NCBI GenBank assembly: GCA_017999365.1
Contig: JAGNLW010000001.1
Location: 194,239 to 258,238 of the forward strand
Direction of reading: 5' to 3'
DNA from: Candidatus Aminicenantota bacterium
GTDB lineage: Bacteria > Acidobacteriota > Aminicenantia > Aminicenantales > Saccharicenantaceae
Length of the DNA stretch: 64,000 bases
Made by a program: the position numbers and the translations under genes. Below, in pieces: positions 25,055 to 32,585 of this stretch (position 1 is its first letter; the number at the start of each line of letters is the position of its first letter). A model generated the notes under the pieces. The model was not told the DNA's origin. It was given only the letters and a program-made list of their open reading frames with translations, and searched no databases.

Positions 25055-27799
25055 TCAGAAGTTGAGGTAGAACGAGAGCGCGAACTTGCGCGGCGGCGCG
25101 TAGGACGTTTCCTGGCCGAAGAGCGGCTGGTCCTGCCTCATGTCGACGCTCAGGATGGTCTGGCTGTCGAAGAGGTTCATCAGGCGCGCCTCGATCGTGC
25201 CGCTGAACCGGCCGCCGAACGGGACGACGTAGGCCAGCTGGAGGTCCATGTTGATCCAGGTGTCCAGCGTCCGCGAGCCGGCCTTCTCGGCGTAGGCGTA
25301 GTAGTTGCCGTAGTAGTCCTGGATCCGGGCCTCCCAAGGCCGGCCGGTCTGCAGGCGGCCGAACCAGCCCAGGGTGGCGTTCTTGACGAACTGCCAGGTG
25401 CCGAAGAGCTTCATGACGTGCTCGCGGCTGCCGCTCATGATGCCGTTGCGCAGGTTGAGCGGGTCGTCGGGATCGCCGATGTAGAGGCCGGGGGCGTCCT
25501 CGATGTAGGAGGAGGAGTAGAACAGGGCCGTGCCGGCGGCGTAGTCGAGGTCCCAGTTCCCGGACAGCCGGCTCCAGGTGTACATGAAGGTCATGGACCA
25601 GTTGTCGGAGTATTGCTTCTTGATCTCCACGCTGGCCGCCTTGTAGACGCGGCGGGCCTTGCCGACGGTGAAATCGGGATAGCCGAGGTAGGACATCGTC
25701 TGGCCGTCGAGGTTGCCGTACACGTAGGTCGACGGCGAGGTCGCCTGGTTGCGGGTCGGGAAGTCCTCGATGACGTGCTTGACCGTCCGGTACTGGCCCC
25801 AGACCTCGACGCTCCAGACCCGGGCGAAGGGCCGGCTGTAGCCGACGACGAACTCGTCCGTGTAGGTGGGCTTCACGCCCGGGAAGATGACCTTGCCGGT
25901 CTCGCCGGCCTGGACGACCTCGGCCAGGAGGGAGCCGTCGGCCCGGCTGAAGTAGGCGTCGGTCCGGAAGATGCGGATGGGCGCCGCGGCCCGGGACAGG
26001 CTGCGGTTGTCCATGTTGTTGTAGCGGCCCCAGTTGGCGTAGACCTTATCCCCGACGCGGGGGAACAGCGTGTAGGTGAAGCCGACCCGGGGCTGGACCT
26101 CCTTGTCGAAGCCGAAGCGCAGGAAGGTGTTCCTGGTCCCCCCGGTCTTGGCGCTGTACTCGTCCCGGTTCATGAGCAGGCCCAGGGTCAGGGTCAGGCG
26201 CTCGGCGACGGTGATGTTGTCCTGCAGGAAGATCGAATAGGTCCGGCCGCGGGAATCCTGGGCCGGCTGCTCGGTGTAGTGGCGGGCCCGGAAGGCCGCG
26301 GTGCCGCTGTAGGTCGAGGTCGTGATCGAGCCCCAGCCGTTGGCCTTCCGCCACAGCCACTCGCCGCCGTCGTCGTAGGAGAAGCCGAACTTGAGGATGT
26401 GGGAGACGTGCTCGCTGTCGAGATATTGGCTGAGGACGAGTTTGAACTCGTCGCGGAAGAAGTTCTGGGTGTTGTACTCGGAGGCGCCGCCGACATACTG
26501 GCCGCTCAGGGTCGCCGGCGGGTAGATGTAGCCGGTCGCCGTCCGGAAGTAGCCCATGGCCGCCAGGTCGGCGAGGTCGAACGCCGGCCGGTAGCCGAGG
26601 TCGGTGATGGGCACGCTCTTGTAGTTCTCCTTGACGTGGTCGTAGCGCGCCTCGAGAAGGGTCGACTGGCTGATCGTCCAGACCCAGGAGCCGAAGACGA
26701 TCCAGTCGGAGCCGTTGCCGTCGACGGCGACCGACGGGGCGTCGTTGACGCCCACGCCGCTGTTGCGGGAGGTGTAGTCGTTGTTGCGGAGGCTGAGAGA
26801 GAACAGGTGGGCTTTGAACGGGTTGGCCGTGAGCTTGCCGAAGAACTCGCGCGAGGTCGTCTTGGCGTCCGGGACGGCGCCGAGGTTGTTGAACCGGTCC
26901 GAGGTCTTCGAGTACGGCAGGTTGCCCGAGACGTACCAGAACAGGCGGTCCTTGATGATCGGGCCGCCGAGGCCGATGGCCGGGGCGCTCTGGTCGTAAG
27001 GCGTGACGATGGTCGACGCATGCCAGTCCTTGGGCGCCGCCTGGAAGGACGACGGCTCGAAGACGAAACGGATCGAGCCGGTGACGAGGTTCGAGCCCGA
27101 CTTGGTGATGGCGTTGGTGACCATCCCGGCGGCCCGGCCGAACTCGGCGCTGATGCCGCCCCGCTTGATGTTGACCTCCTGGATATCCATCTCCGAGAAA
27201 TTGGCGCCCAGGTAGCCGAACAGCGGGTTGGTGATGTTGGACCCGTCGTAGAGGTAGACGTTGTCTTGTTTGTTGCCGCCGGCGTTGGGCGCGAAGTCAC
27301 GGTTGTCGGCGACGCCCGGGGCCAGCTGGAACAGGGAAGCGTAGGACCGCCCCATGGGCAGCTTCTCGACAAGGTCCTTCTGCCAGCTGGCCGAGATCTC
27401 TGTCGACTTGAGATCGACGACCGGCGAGACGGCCTGGACCGTGACCTCCTCGGAGACGCGGCCGACCTCGGACATCTCGACGGCCAGGGCCGTCTGCCTG
27501 TCGACGCTGACGAGGACTTCGACGGCGTAGTCGGCCATCGCCGGATGGGTGACGAGGACGGTGTAGGCCCCGGGCGGCACGGCTTGGAAGAGGAAGACGC
27601 CGTCGCCCTTGGTCACATAGTCGCGGCCCTGCGGCAGGCCCGACCCGACGATGGACGCCTTGGCTCCCTCGAGGGCGTTGCCCTGGTAGTCCTTGACGAC
27701 GCCCCGCACGGAGCCCCTCTCCTGGGCCGCGAGCGGCAGCGCGCCCGCCAGGAGGCAGGCGGCGAGCAGGAAGACGACGACCTTCTTGTTGGATAACAT
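25055..27799 (-). CDS. TonB-dependent receptor with carboxypeptidase-regulatory-like N-domain
   Basis: 914 residues. The signal peptide is cut near LPLAAQ. A carboxypeptidase-regulatory-like beta-sandwich (about 27-115: GSVRGVVKDYQGNALEGAKASIVG) precedes the plug, which has KDLVEKLPMGRSYASLFQLAPGV and the INIKRGG-like EVNIKRGGISAEFGRA. A long beta-barrel ends in the aromatic PPRKFALSFYLNF, the expected outer-membrane insertion signature. Such Oar/SusC-like receptors import large substrates such as glycans, peptides or chelates. AGGAGAAAGGGG precedes the ATG at 27799; upstream in-frame codons would overlap the promoter. The barrel carries no substrate clue. Proximity to the metal pump is suggestive only. 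Confidence 0.9.
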   Translation of the reverse strand: MLSNKKVVVFLLAACLLAGALPLAAQERGSVRGVVKDYQGNALEGAKASIVGSGLPQGRDYVTKGDGVFLFQAVPPGAYTVLVTHPAMADYAVEVLVSVDRQTALAVEMSEVGRVSEEVTVQAVSPVVDLKSTEISASWQKDLVEKLPMGRSYASLFQLAPGVADNRDFAPNAGGNKQDNVYLYDGSNITNPLFGYLGANFSEMDIQEVNIKRGGISAEFGRAAGMVTNAITKSGSNLVTGSIRFVFEPSSFQAAPKDWHASTIVTPYDQSAPAIGLGGPIIKDRLFWYVSGNLPYSKTSDRFNNLGAVPDAKTTSREFFGKLTANPFKAHLFSLSLRNNDYTSRNSGVGVNDAPSVAVDGNGSDWIVFGSWVWTISQSTLLEARYDHVKENYKSVPITDLGYRPAFDLADLAAMGYFRTATGYIYPPATLSGQYVGGASEYNTQNFFRDEFKLVLSQYLDSEHVSHILKFGFSYDDGGEWLWRKANGWGSITTSTYSGTAAFRARHYTEQPAQDSRGRTYSIFLQDNITVAERLTLTLGLLMNRDEYSAKTGGTRNTFLRFGFDKEVQPRVGFTYTLFPRVGDKVYANWGRYNNMDNRSLSRAAAPIRIFRTDAYFSRADGSLLAEVVQAGETGKVIFPGVKPTYTDEFVVGYSRPFARVWSVEVWGQYRTVKHVIEDFPTRNQATSPSTYVYGNLDGQTMSYLGYPDFTVGKARRVYKAASVEIKKQYSDNWSMTFMYTWSRLSGNWDLDYAAGTALFYSSSYIEDAPGLYIGDPDDPLNLRNGIMSGSREHVMKLFGTWQFVKNATLGWFGRLQTGRPWEARIQDYYGNYYAYAEKAGSRTLDTWINMDLQLAYVVPFGGRFSGTIEARLMNLFDSQTILSVDMRQDQPLFGQETSYAPPRKFALSFYLNF

Positions 27800-27832
27800 C
27801 CCCTTTCTCCTTTCTGACAAAGGCCTGAATCG

Positions 27833-27862
27833 AGTGTAATCCCGGCCAAAAGGGGATGTCAA
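27833..27862 (-). promoter_or_regulatory. Promoter of the TonB receptor gene
   Basis: Minus-strand consensus TTGACA (27862-27857), 18-base spacer and TACACT (27838-27833), about 33 bases before the ATG. Confidence 0.7.
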
Positions 27863-27902
27863 TCCCCCTCCCTCCCCTCGGCTTTCCCCGCTCGGCGAGT
27901 TC

Positions 27903-27911
27903 TGTTAGAAT
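27903..27911 (+). promoter_or_regulatory. Extended -10 promoter of the SDR/PAP2 operon
   Basis: TG-T-TAGAAT ends six bases before the GTG start at 27918, so any transcript would be leaderless. The -35 (TTTCCC, 27883-27888) is weak. Confidence 0.5.
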
Positions 27912-27917
27912 CCGGCC

Positions 27918-28922
27918 GTGCGGAGCTTGGTGACAGGGGCCAGCGGATTCATCGGCCGGCGATTGGCCGCCGAGCTCGTCCGCCGCGGCGACGACGTCTC
28001 CTGCCTGGTCCGTCCGGGGAGCCGGACGGCGCCGCTGCGGGACCTACCGGTCACCTTCGTTCCCGGCGACCTCGGCGACCCGGATTCCCTCGTCCCGGCC
28101 GTCTCCGGCCGCGACCGTGTCTTCCACGCGGCCGGCCTTATCCAGGCCTCCGGCGAGGCCGCCTTCGAGACGGCCAACGCCGCGGGGACGCGCCACCTCG
28201 TCGAGGCCTGCCTGCGGGCCGATCCGGTCCCGGGACGCTTCGTCCTCGTCTCGAGCGTCGCCGCCGCCGGTCCGAGCGGACCGGACAGGCCGAGGACCGA
28301 AGCGGACCCGCCCCTCCCGGTCTCGCCCTACGGCCGCAGCAAGCTGGCCGCCGAGGAGGCCGTCCGGGCCGCCTCGGTCCGCCTGCCCGCGGCCATCGTC
28401 CGTCCCCCGAACGTCCTGGGCCCGGGCTCGAAGGAGCTCGAGAGCGCCATCCGCCTGATGCGGCGGCGCCTCGCGCCGGCCTTCGGCGACGGCCGGCCGC
28501 GCACCAGCCTCGTCGACGTGGACGACCTCGTCGAAGCCCTCATCCTGGCTTCCGAACACCCCGCCGCCGCCGGCCGGACCTATTTCGTCACCGACGGCGG
28601 CGCCTACGCCTGGCCCGAGATCGTCGAGGCCCTGGCCGCCGAGCTCGGGACCGGGCGGCTCCGGGTCCGGGTGCCTTTCGCCGCCCAGCTCGCCGCCGCC
28701 GGACTGGCCGAGGCCGTCTCCCGCGCCACGGGCCGGCCGCCGCGGCTGACGCGGGACATCGTCCGGGCCGGGCGGGATCACTTCTGGCTCTACGACGGCT
28801 CGGTCATCGTCCGCGAGCTCGGTTTCCGGCCGCGCCGCACGATGCGCGACTCCGTCCGCCGGGCCGTCGCGGACTCCGCCGCGGCCGCCGGCCGGCGCGG
28901 CGCACGGAGGACGGGGCCGTGA
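27918..28922 (+). CDS. NAD(P)-dependent epimerase/dehydratase (extended SDR), first of three
   Basis: 334 residues. The Rossmann motif VTGASGFIGRRLA at the N-terminus and the catalytic SPYGRSKLAAEEA (Tyr and Lys) near residue 145 define an extended short-chain dehydrogenase. VFHAAGLI and IVRPPNVLGPGS are standard blocks. Relatives include dihydroflavonol-reductase-like, HpnA-like and sterol-dehydrogenase-like enzymes. GTG start without ribosome site, directly after an extended -10. It is the first of five genes that overlap by four bases (GTGA) or, once, 20 bases, so a single pathway is likely. The substrate, a nucleotide sugar or a lipid-linked keto group, is not evident. Confidence 0.85.
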   Translation: MRSLVTGASGFIGRRLAAELVRRGDDVSCLVRPGSRTAPLRDLPVTFVPGDLGDPDSLVPAVSGRDRVFHAAGLIQASGEAAFETANAAGTRHLVEACLRADPVPGRFVLVSSVAAAGPSGPDRPRTEADPPLPVSPYGRSKLAAEEAVRAASVRLPAAIVRPPNVLGPGSKELESAIRLMRRRLAPAFGDGRPRTSLVDVDDLVEALILASEHPAAAGRTYFVTDGGAYAWPEIVEALAAELGTGRLRVRVPFAAQLAAAGLAEAVSRATGRPPRLTRDIVRAGRDHFWLYDGSVIVRELGFRPRRTMRDSVRRAVADSAAAAGRRGARRTGP

Positions 28923-29836
28923 CCGGCGGGCGCCGCCTGGTCGTCGCCGGGCTCGAGGTCCGGCTGGCCGATTTCGTGACCCTCGGCGCCTTGATCGTCC
29001 TGACCGCCGTCGCCGTCGTCGCCCGCGGCCGCCTCGACCGGCCCCGCTTCATCATCGGCACCGGCCTGGCCGTCATCGCCTTCTACATTCTCTGCCAGGC
29101 CGCCCTCCGTCTGCTCCGTCCGCCGGTCCTGCGCTTCCTCTTCCGGACCGCCGCGGTCCAACTGACCTGCCTCCAGATCTACCAGACGGCCTCGGCCCTC
29201 CAGCTCCTGCTTTTCCCGTGGCAGGACGCCCGCGTCCTGGCCCTGGAGGGGGCCGTCTTCCGGGTCAATCCCGTGGTCGCCCTCCAGAAGGTCTACACCC
29301 CGGCGCTCTCGGAATGGATGTTCTTCGTCTACGTCTTCTACGTCGTCATCTATCCCCTGCTCGGGCTCATCGTCTTCCTCAAGCACGGCGAGGAGGCCAA
29401 CGAGGACTACCTCTTCCACCTCGGCTTGGTCAATTTGGTCTGCGGCCTGGGCTTCATCCTCTTCCCGGTCGCCAGCCCCATGCACTGGCCCGAGATCCGG
29501 GCCCAGCTGACCGCGCCGCTCACGGGCGGCTTCTTCGCTTCGGTGGCCGAATGGATCCGCCACGACGTCCACACGGCCGGCGGCTCCGTGCCCAGCCCCC
29601 ATTGCGCCGTGGCCACCGTCATGTGGTTCATGGCCCGCAAATACACGCGGCGGGGCTTCGCCATCCTCGCCCCCGTCATCCTGTCCCTGTATGTCTCGAC
29701 CGTCTACGGCCGCTTCCACTACCTGACCGACATGGTCGTCGGGGTCGCGGCCGCCCTGGCCGTCATCGTCGCCGCTCCGGTCCTCGAGCGGGCCTGGGAC
29801 CGGAACACGGTCCGCCTGCCGGGAGAGCCCCTGTGA
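28919..29836 (+). CDS. PAP2-superfamily membrane phosphatase / phosphotransferase
   Basis: 305 residues, about six or seven transmembrane helices. The PAP2 catalytic signature is GGSVPSPHC near residue 222 (PSxH) and STVYGRFHYLTDMVVG near 260 (RxxxxxH...D). An early KxxxxxxRP-like motif is not clear, which is common in the inositol-phosphoceramide-synthase-like branch that this protein resembles. It probably acts on a lipid phosphate at the outer face of the inner membrane. GTG start in a GTGA overlap with the upstream SDR. In this context it may dephosphorylate or transfer a headgroup to a lipid carrier made by the neighbouring enzymes. Confidence 0.8.
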   Translation: MTGGRRLVVAGLEVRLADFVTLGALIVLTAVAVVARGRLDRPRFIIGTGLAVIAFYILCQAALRLLRPPVLRFLFRTAAVQLTCLQIYQTASALQLLLFPWQDARVLALEGAVFRVNPVVALQKVYTPALSEWMFFVYVFYVVIYPLLGLIVFLKHGEEANEDYLFHLGLVNLVCGLGFILFPVASPMHWPEIRAQLTAPLTGGFFASVAEWIRHDVHTAGGSVPSPHCAVATVMWFMARKYTRRGFAILAPVILSLYVSTVYGRFHYLTDMVVGVAAALAVIVAAPVLERAWDRNTVRLPGEPL

Positions 29837-30837
29837 GCCGGGTCCTCGTCACCGGCGCCAACGGCTTCATCGGCTCGAACCTCTGCCGCTGGCTCGGGGA
29901 ACGGGGCTGGCAGGTGGACGCTCTCGTCCGCGAGTCCTCGGACCTCCGGTTCCTGGACGGCGTCGACGTCCGTCTGGTCAAGGGCGACCTGCGGTCTGCG
30001 GAGGGCATCGATATCCCGCCGGGGACGGATTATGTCGTCCACACGGCCGCCCTGGTCTCGGACACGGCGGGCGACGCGGACTGCGCCCGGAACATCGTCG
30101 ACGCCACCCGGGGGCTGGTCCGCAGGCTGCGGGCGGCCGGGACCCCTCTGCGGCGTTTCGTGTACGTCTCGACGGCCCTGGTCCTCGGCTACGGCCGGGC
30201 GGATATCTCCGAGGAGCGTCGGGGCCGGTCGGCCTTCTTCCTGCCCTACGTCCGCCACAAGGTCCGGGCCGAGAGCGAGCTCAGGGACCTCCATGCCTAC
30301 GGCGGCTTTCCCCTGGTCATCCTCCGGCCTGCGGACGTCTTCGGCCCGAACGACCGCGTCTCGTGCGCCCGCATCCTGGCCGGGTGCGAGCGCGGCATGC
30401 CCCTCGTCGCCGGACACGGCCGGTGGCGGTTCGGCTACTGCCACGTCGACAACTTCTGCCGGGCGGTCGAGCGGGCCCTGGTCACGCCGGGTATCGAGGG
30501 CCGGGCCTACACCGTGACCAACGGGGTCCTGCCCACCTGGCGGGATTTCCTCGGAACCCTCCAGCGCGGCGTGGGTCGCGAACAACGCCTCTACGTCCCC
30601 GTCGCGGCCGCCCGGGCCATGGGCCTCGTCTCGGACGCGCTCCGGGCCCTATATCCCCGTTTCAAAGGGGAGATCAGCCGCTACCGGGTCCGGCGGGTGA
30701 CGACGGAGACGACTTACGACATCTCCCGGACCGTCGCCGAGCTGGGCTACCGGCCGGAGGACGACTTCCGGAGCCAGTTCGCCGGGATCCTCGCCTGGTA
30801 CAGGAAGGAGAAAGAACGTGGCGGAATGGATCGTTAG
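29833..30837 (+). CDS. NAD(P)-dependent epimerase/dehydratase, second of three
   Basis: 334 residues starting at GTG inside the previous stop (GTGA). Rossmann motif VTGANGFIGSNLC; the catalytic block is LPYVRHKVRAESE, with Tyr and Lys in YxxxK spacing. FVYVSTALVLGYG and VILRPADVFGPNDR follow the standard layout, and HVDNFCRAVERAL the extended C-domain. It resembles sterol/3-beta-hydroxysteroid dehydrogenase-like bacterial SDRs more than UDP-sugar epimerases, judged from FGYCHVDN. It overlaps the downstream CPBP gene by 20 bases. Confidence 0.83.
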   Translation: MSRVLVTGANGFIGSNLCRWLGERGWQVDALVRESSDLRFLDGVDVRLVKGDLRSAEGIDIPPGTDYVVHTAALVSDTAGDADCARNIVDATRGLVRRLRAAGTPLRRFVYVSTALVLGYGRADISEERRGRSAFFLPYVRHKVRAESELRDLHAYGGFPLVILRPADVFGPNDRVSCARILAGCERGMPLVAGHGRWRFGYCHVDNFCRAVERALVTPGIEGRAYTVTNGVLPTWRDFLGTLQRGVGREQRLYVPVAAARAMGLVSDALRALYPRFKGEISRYRVRRVTTETTYDISRTVAELGYRPEDDFRSQFAGILAWYRKEKERGGMDR

Positions 30838-31528
30838 CGCCGCCGGACCGGGCGGCGTCCCCCTCTCCCTCGTCTATCTGGAGCTCGTCCTGGCCCTGAC
30901 CCTGCTCTCGACCGGGCTGGGCTTCCGCCGCCTCACGGAGACTCGGGACGACCTGCGGGCCGCGCGGCTGTATTTCGCCGCCGTGTTCGTCCTGTTCCTG
31001 GCCCTGCCCATCGGCCTGGTCCTAGCGACGGCCGCCGACCCGGGGGCGACGCTGGCCGGCTTCGGCTGGGCCGCGCCCAAGCCCGGCTGGGGGCTCAGCT
31101 TCATGCCGTTGCTGGTCCCGGTCGCCGTGCTGTCCGGCCTGAGCGGGGCCCGCGATCCGGCCATGCGCCGCGTCTACCCTCTGGCCGCTTCCGCCTGCGA
31201 CAGGCGGCGCCGCTTCGCCGGCTACGAGCTGTCCTACGTCCTCCTCTATTACCTGCCGTGGGAATCCGTTTTCCGCGGCGCCCTGTTCTTCCCGCTCGTC
31301 CCGGCCGTCGGGCTCGTCCCCGCCCTGGCCGTCCAGACCGCGGTCGCGACCCTGCTCCACATCGGCCATCCCGACAAGGAGATCGTCGCGGCGGCGCTGT
31401 CGGGCCCGCTCTTCGGGCTTCTCGCCTATTCCACCGGATCGTTCCTCTGCCCGCTCGTCCTCCACGCGACCGCGGGCGTCGTCGCCGACACCGCCCTCTG
31501 CCGGCGACGGCGCCGGGAGTCCCGGTGA
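30818..31528 (+). CDS. CPBP-family intramembrane protease-like protein
   Basis: 236 residues, about six to eight hydrophobic helices. The CPBP motifs are recognisable but divergent: WESVFRGALFF in place of the usual EExxxR, LLHIGHPDKE (motif-2 His) and LHATAGVVAD in place of HxxxN. The loss of the first Glu and the final Asn suggests altered or lost protease activity. GTG at 30818 has AAGGAG at the right distance, even though it lies inside the previous gene. In eukaryotes the family processes prenylated proteins; bacterial members often have unknown or bacteriocin-related roles. Here it is embedded in a lipid/sugar-modification operon. Confidence 0.7.
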   Translation: MAEWIVSAAGPGGVPLSLVYLELVLALTLLSTGLGFRRLTETRDDLRAARLYFAAVFVLFLALPIGLVLATAADPGATLAGFGWAAPKPGWGLSFMPLLVPVAVLSGLSGARDPAMRRVYPLAASACDRRRRFAGYELSYVLLYYLPWESVFRGALFFPLVPAVGLVPALAVQTAVATLLHIGHPDKEIVAAALSGPLFGLLAYSTGSFLCPLVLHATAGVVADTALCRRRRRESR

Positions 31529-32553
31529 AGGTCCTCGTCACCGGGGCCACGGGATTCGTCGGCTCGGTCCTGGTGCCCGAGCTCGTCTCCCGTCACGGCG
31601 CCGCCGCCGTCGACGCGTTCGTCCTTCCCGGCGACGCGCCGCCCGCGTCGTGGCGGGACGCGGGGGTCCGCGTCATCGAGGGGGACATCGCCGACGCCGG
31701 GGCCGTCCGGGCGGCCGCGGCCGGCCGCGACCGCGTCGTCCACCTGGCCGGTTTCATCTCCTACTGGAAAGGCGACGCGGAACGGCTGCGCCGGGTCAAC
31801 GAGGACGGGACGAGGGCCGTGGTCGAGGCGGCCCTGGCCGCGGGGGTCGAACGTCTCGTCCACGTCTCCTCGGTCGGGGCCGTGGGTTTCCACCCCGACG
31901 GCCGGCCGGCCGACGAGACGACGCCCTTCAATTGGCCGCCCGATATCCTCTATATGGCTTCCAAGAGGCGCGGCCAGGACATCGTCGAAGCCGCCGTCCG
32001 TGAGCGCGGCCTGCGGGCCGTCATCCTCAACCCGGCCTCGATCATGGGGCCGGGCGATCACCTGCCGGCGACGCCCCACAACGAGATCTACCGCCGCGTC
32101 TGCGGCGGTTTCCAACTGGGCTGTTTCGCGGGCGGGTTGGCCATCGTCGACGTCCGCGACCTCGTCGCGCTCATCCTCATGGCTCTTGAGGGCGGGGGCC
32201 GCGACGGCCAGAGCTACCTGGCCGTCGGCGCCAACCTGCCCTACGCCGAGGTCGTCCGGCGCGTCGCCCGGGCCTGCGGCCGGCGGGCCTGGCCCTTTCC
32301 CGTGCCGCCCCTCGCCCTCCGCGCGGCCGGGGCCGTCCTCGAAAAGGCCGCCGGGGCGACCGGCCGGCGTCCCCTGCTCACGGCCGCTTACGGCCGGCTG
32401 AGCGGTTGGACGGCCTACTACGACAACGCCAAGAGCCGGCGGGAGTTCGGCCACGCCTACATCGACCCCGACCGGACCATCGAAGACGGCTGGCGCTATT
32501 TCCGCGACACGCATCTCGAGAAGGGACCGGGTCTTCGCGGACGCCGATCCTAG
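31525..32553 (+). CDS. NAD(P)-dependent epimerase/dehydratase (HpnA-like), third of three
   Basis: 342 residues, GTG start in a GTGA overlap. VKVLVTGATGFVGSVLVPEL is the Rossmann start; YMASKRRGQDIVEAA supplies YxxxK. AVILNPASIMGPGDH and FVDVRD-like AIVDVRDLVALI match the hopanoid-associated sugar epimerase / dihydroflavonol reductase branch. The last dozen residues (EKGPGLRGRRS) are encoded by the left arm of a dispersed inverted repeat at 32521, so the C-terminus has been created or extended by repeat insertion. No hopanoid cyclase is visible nearby. Confidence 0.83.
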   Translation: MKVLVTGATGFVGSVLVPELVSRHGAAAVDAFVLPGDAPPASWRDAGVRVIEGDIADAGAVRAAAAGRDRVVHLAGFISYWKGDAERLRRVNEDGTRAVVEAALAAGVERLVHVSSVGAVGFHPDGRPADETTPFNWPPDILYMASKRRGQDIVEAAVRERGLRAVILNPASIMGPGDHLPATPHNEIYRRVCGGFQLGCFAGGLAIVDVRDLVALILMALEGGGRDGQSYLAVGANLPYAEVVRRVARACGRRAWPFPVPPLALRAAGAVLEKAAGATGRRPLLTAAYGRLSGWTAYYDNAKSRREFGHAYIDPDRTIEDGWRYFRDTHLEKGPGLRGRRS

Positions 32554-32580
32554 CCTGAGGACGCGAAGTCCAGGTCCCGT
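32521..32580. repeat. Dispersed inverted repeat, family B (copy 2), overlapping a gene end
   Basis: Left arm AAGGGACCGGGTCTTCGC (32521-32538), right arm GCGAAGTCCAGGTCCCGT (32563-32580), three mismatches. The TAG stop of the upstream SDR (32551-32553) lies in the loop. It separates the convergent SDR and S15-hydrolase genes and may terminate both. Confidence 0.75.
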
Positions 32581-32585
32581 TCCGC

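Noticed and set aside
25418..27796. Plus-strand open frame of 792 codons opposite the TonB receptor
   Set aside because: V/G/D/R-rich shadow of the receptor; no start signals and no domain.
30818..31528. Abortive-infection (Abi) defence protein
   Set aside because: The CPBP family was once called Abi, but the gene is embedded in a metabolic operon and lacks intact motifs; no defence role is claimed.
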